A stretch of 64,000 bases of DNA from Costus lasius (lineage: Eukaryota; Streptophyta; Magnoliopsida; Zingiberales; Costaceae), in contig JANVAS020000222.1 of assembly GCA_027563935.2 (NCBI GenBank), forward strand, positions 5,580,001 through 5,644,000. Direction: 5' to 3'. This document shows, piece after piece, positions 11,316 to 23,935 of this stretch. Made by a program: the position numbers and the translations under genes. Positions within the stretch are counted from its first letter, which is position 1; each line of letters opens with the position of its first letter. Below the pieces are notes generated by a model. The model searched no databases. It saw nothing but the letters and a program-made list of their open reading frames with translations, and was not told the DNA's origin.

Positions 11316-13050
11316 TGTTAGGGTATGCCCTTAAGGCTAATGTTTGAGGCCTTGGGATTGTATAAGTATCATGTAATAAACTTTTGTGTTTATATAGGCA
11401 TGGTTATTATTCAGGTTGTTACCTTGTCTGCTGTAATAAGTGTACTACTAAATAATGTCTCAAAGCTGTTCAGCTTGGCTGACATGCTCTATGTCCTTAG
11501 TCGAGATATCTTGGTGAACATGAGACAGCCTTGATATGATTGAGACTAATATGAGTGCTAATCTTATAGGATGCTTCGAGCATGGAATAAGATGTAGACT
11601 CATGGGTACATTGGATGTACTGGACAGACCCTACTGGGATATTACATTGCTTGTCACAATGTGAATAATCCTTGTAAGCAGCAAGTGGCACATTTCCTTT
11701 GACTTGAGATCACTTGTGTGTCTAAATGATGATTGTCATTGTTTTGAGGTAGTTCAATATCATTTGAAATATAATGATTATAGACTATCTTGGATGGTGA
11801 GCATGAGTCAGGTTAGGGCACTAGTGATAGATAAAGGATTGCCGTCTCCTTGTTCAAGGAGTGTGATGTTCTGAAGGGCCCCCTATATGAGATGATTGAG
11901 ATAGTGTATGGCCATACCCAGATGACTATGTTCATCTGATCTAATCATGCTCATCGTATTGGAGTTACAGGCTTGACATGCTAGTCCAATAAGAACATCC
12001 AGTGGCAAAGGAAACATGCATGCCTTGTGAAATGATTCACACTTGTGCTATGGTTTGGGAGTAGTCTTGGAAGACTCTTTCCTTTATATCGGGAGACAGT
12101 GATGTGTTGCTAGATACCCCTCACTGATCGTGATAACGTAAGTTATCGTTACCGACATTTAAAGGAAACCCTTAGGGTCGCACAATTTGATGATATGGCT
12201 TACTTAAGTCAGATCGTGTGAACTGAATTCTTTGAGTTCAGTTTAAGGGGTTTTGAACTCTGATCGTATGTGAGATCTGGTCTGATCATGTTTGATTGGT
12301 GAAGACCTTAGATCGGTAAGCTACGATCGAGAGTATGGATGCTAGATCGGTGAGATCAAGAGCAACGTGAGATGAACGGTCAGATCTGAAACCCTAGGGT
12401 TTGATATGGTCTAGACCACATGGCTTGAGCTATTTCGGTTTGGTTCATGAACCAAAGTCGATTGGAATGTTTTTAGCTTGAACCGGTTCACAATTGTGAA
12501 CGCATGGTTCAATGCTAAAATGCGTTTGGGTTGGCTTGAGCGCATGGCTTGATGAGCTTCCATTTATGGAAAGTCATCAAGGCCGGTTTCACTTCAACGC
12601 CTAAACGTATATGCGTTTGCTCTCTTCTCTTCAACGCCTTGGACTTTCGTTGAGGTGTGGTAGACGACGAGAAGGAGAGGTTGGGCAGGAAGAGCTCTCG
12701 GCCAAAAGGAGGTTCATCATCCCTTCCATACGACAAGTGCTTTGAAGAACCTTGCTAGCACAAGGATCTCAAAGAAGTGGCCGTTGATCATCTTGTGTGC
12801 GACGACAAGGAGGAGACCTCTTTTGTTCTCTTGACTCCAAGATACGTCTCACACAATGGCTATGGTATGATCTTCCATTCATACTTGCATATCGTTAACA
12901 TGTTGATCATATGATTCTTCAAACGATCCATGGAAACCCTTGCTTCCGCTATGAAAGGGTGATATGCGCCCCTTTAGGGTTTCACCCTCTTTGCGCTCCC
13001 CCTTGAAGGGGACCTATTAGGGATTCGCTCCCTCATGAAAGGGACCAACA
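11316..13050 (+). repeat. Element A 3' LTR (1735 bp)
   Basis: Starts TGTTAGGG and ends ACCAACA, followed by the second ATTGG duplication. Same length as the 5' LTR with about three differences seen. Confidence 0.95.
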
Positions 13051-13055
13051 ATTGG

Positions 13056-14454
13056 ATGTACTGGACAGACCCTACTAGGACATTCAATTGCTTGTCACAA
13101 TGTGAATGATCCTTGATCGCAACAAGTGGCACATGTCCTCTGACTTGAGATCACTTGTGTTTCTAAATGATGATTGTCATTGTTTTGAGGTAGTTCAATA
13201 TCATTTGAAACATAATGGTTATAGACTATCTTGGATAATGATCATGAGTCAGGTTAGGGCACTAATGATAGATAGAGGATTGCCGTCTCCTTGTTGAAGG
13301 AGTGTGGTGTTCTATAGGGGCCCCCTAGATGAGATGATTGAGAAAGTGTATGGCCATACCCAGGTGACTATGTGCATATGATCTAATCATGCTCATCATA
13401 TTGGAGTCACAAGCTTGACCTGCTTGTCCAATGAGAACATCCAGTGGCAAAGGATACATGTATGCCTTGTGAATGGATTCACACTTGTGCTATGGTTTGG
13501 GAGTAGTCTTGGAAGACTCTTTCCTTTATATCGGGAGACAGTGATGTGTTGCTAGATACCCCTCACTGATCGTGATAACGTAAGTTATCGTTACCGACAT
13601 TTAAAGGAAACCCTCAGGGTCGCACAATTTGATGATATGGCTTACTTGAGTCAGATCGTGTGGACTGAATTCTTTGGGTTCAGTTTAAAGGGGTTTAATC
13701 TCTGATTGTAAGTGAGATCTGGTCTGATCATGTTTGATTGATTAGGGCTTGAGATCAGTAAGCTTCGATTGAGAGAGATGATGCTAGATCAGTGAGATCA
13801 GGAGCATCAGGAGATGAACGGTTTGATCTTGAGCCTTAGGGTTCAATATGGTCTAGACCAAGTGGCTTGAGCTATTTTGGTTTGGTTTATGAACCAAATT
13901 CGATTGGAATGTTTTGGCTTGAACCAGTTCACAAAGGTGAACGCTTGGTTCAATGCTAATATGCGTTTTGGGTTGGCATGAGCGCATGGCTTGATTATCT
14001 TCCATTTATGGAAAGTCATCAAGGCCGATTTCACTTCAACGCCAAAACGCATATGCGTTGTGCTCTTCACTTCAATGCCTTGAACTTTCGTTTGGGGAGG
14101 TTGACGAAGTAGAGAGGTTTTGCAAGAGGAGCTCTCGGCCAAAGGGAATCATCTCATCATCCCCTTCCATTCGACAAGAAAGCTTGGGTGCCTTGCTAGC
14201 ACAAGGGACGTCAAGGAAGTAAGCATCTTCATCTTGTGTGTGAACTTGTGGAGGAGATCTAAGTTGCTCTCTTCTTCCAAGCCGACCTCCAAGCCAATGG
14301 CGTTGGTATGAATCTCCCCTTGATCTAATCAATCTATCAAAGTTGATTATATGAGCATATAACTCGATTGTGTAGTTGAAACCCTAGCAAAATTGCATGC
14401 GCCCCTAAATTAGGGTTTCATCAGCTTGCGCTCCCCATCGAAGGGGACTCTTCA
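13056..14454 (+). repeat. Element B 5' LTR, right fragment
   Basis: Continues the LTR broken at 3902. 299 plus 1399 bp gives 1698, exactly the 3' LTR length. Ends GGACTCTTCA before the primer site. Confidence 0.95.
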
Positions 14455-16254
14455 ATTGGTATCAGAGCTAGGTTGTTATATGGTTCATATGATTGCTTAA
14501 GGTGATCCTTGTTTGCGCTTATGATCTAAGTTTTCTCATCATGCGATAATACTAGTTGAAAGTATTTTTTTGTGGCGCATATATGAGATTGTTTTGGTGG
14601 CGCATGTGTAAGGTTGATTATGTTGATGCATGTATATTGCTTACATTGTTGCGCATGTTACATGTTGTTGTTTTGTCAAAACTTTACTTGCGCGCCTTTG
14701 ACTAGATCTAAGTTGCGCCTACTGTAAACCCTTAGACGGGTTGATGGGGTTGAAAGCATCATCTAGTTTAGATCAACCTAGTCTGATCAGACCATCTGAC
14801 AGCCTAGATGGATCGACCAGATGGCACCTGTGCGCAAGCACAAGGTGGCTATAGGTCGATTGCATCACAGGCGTGTAGCGAGGTCTGGTTGAGACAACCA
14901 ATGAACACACATGAGTTAGGCCCGGGGTCACACCCGCTTGCCAGAACTCATGTTGGTTGTTCAACCCTTGGCGCATGCATGGTTGACCATTAGGTCAACT
15001 CGAGTCAGTTAGGACTTGGTGCATGCAAGGGTATGGATCTAACTAGATTGTTGAGTGGATGCCTATCAATGGACCGTTGTAAGGTTGTAGGGCACATAAG
15101 GAAATTAAAATTGATGCCAATGGGGTTTTCAAAATTTTATTTTCTTTGTAAGGGATCACATGATGATTGATTGATGCCATATGCTTGTTTATTTAATCTT
15201 ATGTGGGATGCCCATTTTAATGTGTGCTATGCTGGGGCCTGCGAGCCTGGTAAATTGTAAATTATTATTTTTGTGATCTGCGTATCACTTTAAATTAATT
15301 TACTGTATAATTGACCTGCGAGTCAAGCTTGTCTAGATAGATCAAAATGTATTTTGATTAGACAAGAGCACAGAGCACAATTGCAGAGGCGCATTCAGCT
15401 GGTGGACGCACCTGAGCTGCATTGAGCGCTAGGGCCCTGGGTTGGACCAGATCAGATGCTAAAAGACCCATGAAGAGCAAGTGAAGACTTAAGTTAAGCT
15501 AAGGTCTTACTTAGGCTATGGGCTTTTACCACATAAGATACATGCTTTCTTTTATTTTCTAAATAAATAGAACAGCATGATTTATTTATCTTTTGCTATC
15601 ACCATAGGAATTGCCTGATAGTAAGAAGATAAAAGACCGTTAAAATCCAACGCTAACATATCAAGCACGTAATGCCTTCTGACGCGAAACCTCACTGTTC
15701 TGACTATCGTTGGAGCCGTGTTGTACCCACTCAGTGGGCACGTCCATCTATCTTCAGACGGTGCTGGATTTCACCTGCGTGTTACAGAGAAGGGATTTAT
15801 CGCTTCTCGTTGCTCAGCATAGCACGTGGTGGTCCAGGGAGTAGGTCAGGTAAGCTTGACCATGTAGGCAACATATGGGGCATATGGTAGCACATGGAGG
15901 CAGCCATCTGTGGGGTCAGAGATTGTGTTGTACCAACTCAGTTGGCACAGTCTGCTGGATTGCCCAGATGAAGGGGAATCGCAGGGGTTGGCGATTGGCA
16001 GGGACTGCCTACTAGAAATTAGTACTTGTATTCTCTGTGCATCTTATCTCGCTTAAGCGGGACGCGGAGACCAAGTATGAAATCTGGATCCCATCTCACT
16101 AAAAGAGTGTTACTCTTTCGGGCTGTTTTGCTGGATTTTTCAGCCAGATAAAATAGTGAGAAAAGAATCTTTCTTAAGTCCTGGATTGATTCTAAACATT
16201 GATACTGACCTTGCTGTTCTTGCATTGTTGTAGATTCCTGCAGCAACGAACACC
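14455..16254 (+). other. Element B untranslated leader
   Basis: 1.8 kb leader with no gene. The primer site is at 14457-14468. The two conserved leader hairpins are at 15726-15738 (CCCACTCAGTGGG) and 15933-15945 (CCAACTCAGTTGG). A splice-acceptor-like TTCTTGCATTGTTGTAG precedes the gag start. Confidence 0.7.
14457..14468 (+). other. Primer binding site of B (initiator tRNA-Met)
   Basis: TGGTATCAGAGC, two bases after the LTR end. Confidence 0.88.
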
Positions 16255-19200
16255 ATGAGCTTCAATGTGCGATCCCTACTGGAAAGGGAGAAGTTTGCTC
16301 GGCCAAACTTCTCAGACTGGTTCGGACACCTTAAGATTGTTCTTAAGGCAGAGAGGAACTGTATGTCCTCGAGACGGCTGTGCCGCCTCAACCCGCTGCG
16401 AACGCCGCAAGGGCGGTTCGTGATGCCTATGAAAAGCACGTCAATGATAGCATTGATGTCGCTTGCCTGATGCTAGCGTCTATGACGCCACCGCTGCAGC
16501 GTCAGCATGAGGATATGTCGGCTATAGAAATTATAGCGAACCTCAAGATGCTGTATGCTGCACAGGCGAGGACAGAACGCTATAATCTGACAAAGCTTTT
16601 CTTTCAGAGCAAACTGGCTGAAGGGAGCCCAGTGGGAGCTCACGTGCTCAAGATGATTGGGCACAAGGAGGCTCTGGAGAAACTGGGGCATACCATCAAC
16701 CAGGAGCTTGCTGTAGACATTATTCTGCAGTCTCTCCCGCCCTCTTTCGATGCGTTCATTATTAATTTTAATATGAACAAAATCGATTGTACTCCGGCAG
16801 AGCTGCTGAATATGCTCTTGACTACTGAGGAGACTCTGAAGGGAAAGCCTTCAACCTCTGTCTTAATGGTTCCTTCGAGGAACAAGAAGAAGGGGAAGAA
16901 GGGCAAAGCCCCTGTCAAGAACTACAGTAAGGCTCTGAAACAAAAGGTTAAGCGGTCGAAAGACAGGTGTTTCCACTGTGGCCAACTGGGTCACTGGAAA
17001 AAGGACTGTAAAGCGCTCCAAGGAGATAAGAGGGGAAGCATCGCTTCTGGCTCAGGTATATACGTGACGGAAGTCATGGTTTCATCTTCTTCTATTTCAT
17101 GGGTGTTGGACACTGCATGTGGAGTTCACATTTGTTCAAATGTACAGGAACTCAAGAGAAGAAGACAGGTGGGACAGCATGAGGTGGACCTACGCGTAGG
17201 AAACGGGGCACGGGTTGCTGCTGTTGCTGTAGGAGACTATTTCATCTCATTACCATCTGGCATTGTATTAGAACTAAACAGTTGTTACTTTGTTCCCATT
17301 ATTACTAAAAATATTATCTCTATTCCTGCTCTTGTCAGGAAAGGATTTGCCTTTGAATGCAATATTTCAAAGTGTGTTTTATCTTTAGATAATATTGTTT
17401 ATGCAACTGGTTCAATTAACAATGGGTTGTACATGTTGGACATGGAAAGTTCTATACAAAGTGTTGATATTAAGAAAGCCAAGTATGCTGAAGACAGCAC
17501 CTTGTTATGGCATAGTCGTTTAGGCCATATTAACAAGAAGCGCATTAAGCGGTTGCATGATCATGGACTGCTGGGATCTTTCTCCTATGAGGAGATTGAT
17601 ACATGCAAAGCTTGTTTAATGGGTAAAATGACGAAGTCACCTTTTCCTCACAAAGGTCAAAGGGCTTCAGGTTTACTTGACCTTATACACAGTGATGTGT
17701 GTGGGCCATTTAGTAAACATGCCAGAGGTGGCTATTCGTACTTCATTACCTTTACTGATGATTTCAGTAGGTATGGTTATGTCTATCTTATGAGACATAA
17801 GAGTGAATCTTTTGACAAGTTCAAAGAGTTCAAAAATGAAGTACAGAATCAGCTAGGGCGAAATATCAAGGCACTTCATTCTGATCGAGGTGGAGAATAC
17901 TTGAGTCATGCGTTTACTGACTATCTAAAAGAGTGTGGGGTTATCTCACAGCTCACTCCGCCAGGAACACCACAATAGAATGGTGTGTCCGAGAGGAGAA
18001 ATAGAACGTTACTTGATATGGTTCGTTCTATGATGAGTTAGGCTACTCTTCCATATTCCTTTTGGGGATTTGCACTGGAAACAGCTGCAAAGGTACTAAA
18101 CCGAGTGCCATCCAAGGCCGTTTCAAAGACGCCATATGAATTATGGTATGGGAAACAGCCGAGCTTGACATTTATCAGGATCTGGGGTTGCGAGGCTTAT
18201 GTCAAAAAGCTCGCCTCTGGGAAACTGGAGAGCAGATCTGAGAAATGTATCTTTGTCGGTTACCCTAAGGAAACTAAGGGTTATTATTTCTACGATCCCA
18301 AAGAGAACAAAGTATTTGTTGCTCGGACGGCCATATTTCTTGAGAAGGAGTTTCTTCTGCAAGAGGCCAGTGGGAGAGAAATAAAGCTGGATGAGAATCC
18401 ACAGGAAGGACAAAGTAGTCCAGCGCAGTTGGATGAGCCTGAGCCGGTAGATCAGGTTATTGAACAACCTGAGGCTCAGATATCACGGGAACCGCGTAGA
18501 TCGGGAAGGATCCGTCGACAGCCTGAGCGCTATGACGGAGTCTACATCATTGATAATGATGAACCCCTTACTTATGCGGATGCGGTCAGTGGACCGGAGT
18601 CAGCTAGATGGCTTGAAGCTATGCGAGCCGAGATGGACTCCATGTCAGATAACCAAGTCTGGGATTTGGTTGATCCGCCTCCGGGAGTAATCCCTATAGG
18701 CTGTAAATGGATCTTCAAGAAGAAGATTGACATGGATGGTAACGTGGTTACCTATAAAGGCAGGCTAGTTGCGAAAGGTTTCAAACAAATCTACGGGATA
18801 GATTATGATGAAACTTTCTCTCCTGTAGCCATGTTCAAGTCTATTCGGATTCTTTTCGCGATAGCAGCATATTACGATTATGAGATCTGGCAGATGGATG
18901 TGAAAACAGCTTTCCTTAATGGAAATCTGGATGAGGATGTGTATATGACACAACCTGAAGGTTTCACTAATCCATCAGATCGTCATAAAATATGCAAGTT
19001 AAAGAAGTCCATTTATGGACTGAAACAAGCATCTAGAAGCTGGAATATTCGTTTTGATGAATCAATCTCTGAGTTTGGTTTCATCAAGAACGAAGATGAC
19101 CCGTGTGTGTATAAGAGGTTTAGTGGGAGCGTGATTACATTCCTAATCCTCTACGTCGATGATATCTTAATCATTGGAAACAATATTCCTGAACTGCATG

Positions 19201-20135
19201 CTGTTAAAGCATGGTTAGGAAAATGTTTCCAGATGAAAGATCTAGGAGAAGCAGCCTATGTATTAGGTGTGAAGATCTACAGGGATAGATCTAAGAGGCT
19301 TCTCGGGCTGTGCCAGAGTACTTACATCGATAAAGTTCTGGAGAGATTCCATTTAGAGAATTCTAAAAGAGGATATCTTCTAGTCAGACATGGTCTGAAT
19401 CTTTCGAAGAGTCAGTGTCCACAAACACAGACTGAGAAAGATGAAATGGACAATACGCCTTATGCTTCGGCTATTGGATCCATTATGTATGCGATGTTGT
19501 GTACTCGCCCAGACGTCGCTTACGGGTTAAGCGTGACCAGTCGTTTCCAAATGAATCCAGGTCAGGCACACTGGATTGCAGTCAAGAACATTTTAAAATA
19601 TCTGCGGAGGACCAAAGATATGTTCTTGATATATGGTGGTCAGGAAGAACTCAGTATAGAAGGATATACTGACGCTTCATTCCAGTCGGACCAGGATGAT
19701 TTCCGATCGCAATCAGGCTTTGTTTTTAGCTTGAATGGTGGAGCAGTGGTGTGGAAGAGTTTCAAACAGTCAACTGTTGCTGATTCCACAACAGAAGCCG
19801 AGTATGTTGCAGCCTCGGAAGCATCCAAGGAGGCAGTGTGGATTCGTAAGTTCGTGAGAGAACTTGGTGTTGTTCCTTCGAGTGTCGATCCTTTGGTTAT
19901 CTTCTGTGATAACACTGGAGCCATCGCACAAGCAAAGCAACCACGGTCGCACCAGAAGTCCAAGCACATACAGAGACGGTTTCACTTGATCCGGGAGATC
20001 ATAGATCGTGGCGAGATCAAAATATGCAAGGTTCATACAGATGACAATCTAGCTGACCCGCTTACCAAGCCTCTGGCGCAGCAGAAGCATGAGAAGCACT
20101 GTAATAATATGGGTTTGAGATTTCTCAACCATTAG
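16255..20135 (+). pseudogene. gag-pol: Element B gag-pol polyprotein, broken
   Basis: Same domain order as element A, from the MSFNVRSLLEREKF start to GLRFLNH. Three lesions are visible. One A is missing at about 16357, shifting the frame after residue 35. A TAG replaces tryptophan at 17976-17978 in the integrase. A TAG replaces glutamine at 18039-18041. The zinc knuckle, protease LDTACG, YVDD and RNase H are otherwise preserved. The CAG-to-TAG change lies in a CHG methylation context, in line with deamination of a silenced copy. The lesions fit B being older than A. Confidence 0.92.
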
Positions 20136-20140
20136 ATTAA

Positions 20141-20155
20141 GTGCAAGTGGGAGAT
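20141..20155 (+). other. Polypurine tract of B
   Basis: GTGCAAGTGGGAGAT immediately before the 3' LTR. Confidence 0.8.
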
Positions 20156-21853
20156 TGTTGGGGTATGCCCTTAAGGCTAATGTTTGAGGCCTTGGGATTG
20201 TATCAGTATCATGTAATAAACTCTTGTGTTTATAAAGGCATGGTTATTATTCAGGTTGTTACCTTGTCTGCTGTAATAAGTGTACTACTGAATAATGTCT
20301 CAAAGCTGTTCAGCTAGGCTGACATGCTAAATGTCCTTAGTCGATATATCTTGGTGAACATGAGACAGCCTTGATATGATTGAGACTAATATGTGTTCTA
20401 ATCTTATAGGATGCTTCGAGCATGGAATAAGATGTAGACTCATGGGTACATTGGATGTACTGGACAGACCCTACTAGGACATTCAATTGCTTGTCACAAT
20501 GTGAATGATCCTTGATTGCAACAAGTGGCACATGTCCTCTGACTTGAGATCACTTGTGTTTCTAAATGATGATTGTCATTGTTTTGAGGTAGTTCAATAT
20601 CATTTGAAACATAATGGTTATAGACTATCTTGGATAATGATCATGAGTCAGGTAAGGGCACTAATGATAGATAGAGGATTGCCGTCTCCTTGTTGAAGGA
20701 GTGTGGTGTTCTATAGGGGCCCCCTAGATGAGATGATTGAGAAAGTGTATGGCCATACCCAGGTGACTATGTGCATCTGATCTAATCATGCTCATCATAT
20801 TGGAGTCACAAGCTTGACCTGCTTGTCCAATGAGAACATCCAGTGGCAAAGGATACATGTATGCCTTGTGAATGGATTCACACTTGTGCTATGGTTTGGG
20901 AGTAGTCTTGGAAGACTCTTTCCTTTATATCGGGAGACAGTGATGTGTTTCTAGATACCCCTCACTGATCGTGATAATGTAAGTTATCGTTACCGACATT
21001 TAAAGGAAACCCTCAGGGTCGCACAATTTGATGATATGGCTTACTTGAGTCAGATCGTGTGGACTGAATTCTTTGGGTTCAGTTTAAAGGGGTTTAATCT
21101 CTGATTGTAAGTGAGATCTGGTCTGATCATGTTTGATTGATTAGGGCTTGAGATCGGTAAGCTTCGATCGAGAGAGATGATGCTAGATCTGTGAGATCAG
21201 GAGCATCAGGAGAAGAACGGTTTGATCTTGAGCCTTAGGGTTCAATATGGTCTAGACCAAGTGGCTTGAGCTATTTTGGTTTGGTTTATGAACCAAATTC
21301 GATTGGAACGTTTTGGCTTGAACCGGTTCACAAAGGTGAACGCTTGGTTCAATGCTAATATGCGTTTTGGGTTGGCATGAGCGCATGGCTTGATTATCTT
21401 CCATTTATGGAAAGTCATCAAGGCCGATTTCACTTCAACGCCAAAACGCATATGCGTTGTGCTCTTCACTTCAACGCCTTGAACTTTCGTTTGGGGAGGT
21501 TGACGAAGTAGAGAGGTTTTGCAAGAGGAGCTCTCGGCCAAAGGGAATCATCTCATCATCCCCTTCCATTCGACAAGAAAGCTTGGGTGCCTTGCTAGCA
21601 CAAGGGACGTCAAGGAAGTAAGCATCTTCATCTTGTGTGTGAACTTGTGGAGGAGATCTAAGTTGCTCTCTTCTTCCAAGCCGACCTCCAAGCCAATGGC
21701 GTTGGTATGAATCTCCCCTTGATCTAATCAATCTATCAAAGTTGATTATATGAGCATATAACTCGATTGTGTAGTTGAAACCCTAGCAAAATTGCATGCG
21801 CCCCTAAATTAGGGTTTCATCAGCTTGCGCTCCCCATCGAAGGGGACTCTTCA
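20156..21853 (+). repeat. Element B 3' LTR (1698 bp)
   Basis: Starts TGTTGGGGTATG and ends GGACTCTTCA, followed by AGGAA. Same length as the rejoined 5' LTR with about twelve substitutions seen. One of them breaks the conserved GATAAC stem (GATAATGTAAGTTATC). Confidence 0.95.
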
Positions 21854-21858
21854 AGGAA

Positions 21859-23006
21859 TTCAGCCACAAAGACAAGATCCACAAATCAAGGAATCAAGCA
21901 ATTGGCGCTCAACACTAGGGGAAAGAATTCAAATTCCTCTCCACAAATGGAAGCCTCATCCAATGACAACTACCCACTCTCATACTCAGATTTTGCGCCA
22001 AGCCTTTGGAGCCAAGAAATGTTCAAAAACTTACCATGGAGGAGCCGTCGAAAGAATGAAACACAACCAAGAGCTTGTGTGCCAATGCCTTGTATTTCAT
22101 TTGTATTAATGCTGAATTTTCATTTCCAAACTTTGCATATGCGCCTAGGGGAGAAAAGACACATGTACCCCCTGGTTGCTTTGCCTATATATTGTAGCCT
22201 TCATGGCATCATATGCATCTTTGATGAAATAAAACTTGTCGATTAGTTTCTAGCAATAACTCTAGGTGCTTGTGTCACCAATTCTTCTCCTCTTCTTTCG
22301 CATCCACTTCTTCCACCTTAGCCGAGAACCTCCTCCCTTCCAAGTTGCAGTCGAAAGTCCATCTTTAACAAGCACTTGGTGGAAATCTTCATTGAGGCCA
22401 AAACTCATGACCAAGAAATCCTTTGAGGCCGAGAATCGCCAAGAAGAAGGACCACTCTAAGTTAAGTGTTCTCATCACCTTTTGTGGTTCTCTTTCCCTT
22501 CTTCTAAAGTTCAAATTCTACACTAAGTTTCGGCTCTTGTAGGAAGAAGGTGCTTGGCTTTGGAGTTCCCATGGGGGCACTCTTGTTCCTCCCCTTTACT
22601 AGTTTAGTCTTGTTTATTGTCTAGGCAAGAGAACTTGGAGGCTTAACCTCCCTCTAGCACTTTGCTTTTTAAAGTTTTAATATTTTAGAACAACTCCCCC
22701 ACGCCTGTGTGGTTTGTTGTATTGCCTGTGTGTAACTGACACCTTCCATCAGAGTTGGACCGGTGAAGAACAAGAAGGTGACCCCTTCTATTCTCAAGGG
22801 GTTCACTGTAAGTCTTCTTTAATATTTCAGTCATTCAATTTTTGCACTTTACTTTCTTCTAGTAGATTTAATTCGAGTTTCGTATCTAAAAATACAATAC
22901 ATCTTATTTTCAAATCCGTTAGTATAATTCGGTTTTCTTAATATCTAACAAATACCAAAACTTTCAAAATCCATTGTTTGCATGTTTGTGTCTTGAGCCC
23001 ACATCA
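21859..23006 (+). repeat. Element G 5' LTR, right fragment
   Basis: Resumes the gypsy LTR after B. A TATA-like TATATATT lies at 22186-22193. A GAGTTGGACCGGTGAAG block near 22753 is shared with element F (about 33003). It ends ACATCA before the primer site. Confidence 0.75.
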
Positions 23007-23009
23007 GTT

Positions 23010-23019
23010 TGGTATCAGA
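23010..23019 (+). other. Primer binding site of gypsy element G
   Basis: TGGTATCAGA, three bases after the LTR, complementary to the initiator methionine tRNA. It is followed by TCTTAGGCTCT, as in element F, where GCTTAGGCTCT follows. Confidence 0.75.
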
Positions 23020-23169
23020 TCTTAGGCTCTAGAGTAGATTTTTAAGCCCAAAACTTATTTTTCTACTACTAGGATGATTCTTGTGGTTTAGGTTGCTTGA
23101 AACAATTGATTTCATAATCTACTAGGATTCTTCTTTTCGAAAAGCTATACTCATTTCAAAACTTGCATC

Positions 23170-23840
23170 ATGAACACTAGATCTAGAACCCAACAAGACA
23201 ATAACCAATCTATGGATCTTACTGAAACCATTAGACAACTTACCCAACAAGTTGCTAAAATGCGCAATGATTTCCAAGCTAGGCTCGTCACCATTGAAAC
23301 CCAATAAAGGACCCTAAGCCAACCTCCTAGTGAGGCAAACTTGGAACCTTTAGAAGCCATGAACCGCCAACCTTCTCCCAATCCTATAGTTACTCCTCAC
23401 ACCGAGTGGAATGGGCATCATGTTCAAACCCAACACAACCAAAGACCTAGGGACTTTGATGTGCACCACGCCGTCAAGCTTAACCCTCCCACTTTTAGTG
23501 GAACCCTAGACCCTAGGGAGTTCTTAGACCAGGTCTCCAAGCTAGAACAATATTTTGAGTGGGGCCAAATCCTAGAACAAGGCAAGGTGATTCTAGTCAA
23601 ATGTCTTTTAGAGGGACCAGCTAGGTTGTATTGGACCCATGTAGAAAGAAGCCTCCACTATCCTATTGAGAGATGGGAAGACATGCGTTTTTAGTTGAGA
23701 GATAAGTATGTCCCTCCATACTATCGAAGCAAGCTTCTAGACCAACTTAGCAGCCACACCCAAGGTAGCCTAACTGTAGCTGAGCACATGCTCAAATTAG
23801 AAGAACTTCTCCTTAGATGTGAGATCCATGAGGACCCACA
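23170..23840 (+). pseudogene. gag: Element G gag, 5' part, with two stops
   Basis: The frame starts MNTRSRTQQ, like MQTRSKTQQ in element F, followed by a heptad-rich QLTQQVAKM segment. Capsid motifs include NPPTFSGTLDPREF and EQYFEW. Two in-frame stops interrupt it, a TAA near 23305-23307 and a TAG at 23692-23694. Homology to F ends around LLLRCEIHEDP (near 23840), after which the sequence is unrelated. There is one WNG motif near the N-terminus where F has four. The copy is a truncated, dead gag. Confidence 0.85.
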
Positions 23841-23935
23841 TGATGATGATGACGCCCGTGCTTTTGTCTGCGTTTGGGATGCGCAGTTTTCAAGAGTTTC
23901 ACTGACGTAATCACAGCCTGGCCATGATGGCCTTC
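23841..23935. other. Junction of G with unrelated host DNA and target site of E
   Basis: A GATGATGATGACGCCCGTGC stretch begins where gag homology ends. The last five bases CCTTC (23931-23935) are the left target duplication of solo LTR E and recur at 51813-51817. Confidence 0.6.

Larger units (their letters stand above)
3903..13050 (+). mobile_element. Ty1-copia element A (Angela/BARE-like), inside the 5' LTR of B
   Basis: Complete element of 9148 bp with two 1735-bp LTRs, a leader of about 1.8 kb and a gag-pol reading region with a single frameshift. Target duplication is ATTGG (3898-3902 and 13051-13055). I found about three differences between the LTRs by eye, so the insertion is recent. 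It lies in B's LTR in the same orientation. Because the two elements are related, repeat-masking tools could easily mis-pair their LTRs; the duplications settle the assignment. Confidence 0.96.
3604..21853 (+). mobile_element. Ty1-copia element B (Angela/BARE-like), contains element A
   Basis: B has LTRs of 1698 bp each once the insertion of A is removed, a leader of 1800 bp, one gag-pol region and a total native length near 9.1 kb. The 5-bp target duplication AGGAA flanks it (3599-3603 and 21854-21858). LTRs start TGTTGGGG and end CTTCA. By eye I count about a dozen substitutions between its LTRs, more than in A, D or F, which fits its being the host of A. Its gag-pol has one frameshift and two stop codons, so it is not autonomous now. 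Confidence 0.95.
3201..23840 (+). mobile_element. Truncated Ty3-gypsy element G (CRM-like), split by copia elements B and A
   Basis: Element G consists of a 5' LTR (3201-3603 plus 21859-23006), a primer site at 23010-23019 and the first part of a gag gene. Near 23840 its sequence ends abruptly in unrelated DNA. The gag N-terminus and LTR landmarks are shared with the intact element F: TGATGG at the start, ACATCAG before the primer site, and a GAGTTGGACCGGTGAAG block. G is therefore an older relative of F. Protease, RT, RNase H, integrase and the 3' LTR are absent. Copia element B sits in its LTR with target duplication AGGAA (3599-3603 and 21854-21858). Confidence 0.75.

Noticed and set aside
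11325..11691. Small repeated open frames inside copia LTRs (for example 69 aa plus and 64 aa minus copies)
   Set aside because: They lie in LTR sequence, appear in every copy only because the LTR is repeated, and overlap on opposite strands without protein-like conservation.
3903..21853. Reading 3604-5637 and 11316-14454 as tandem LTRs of one element
   Set aside because: Distinct 5-bp duplications and equal rejoined lengths show an A-in-B insertion, not tandem LTRs.
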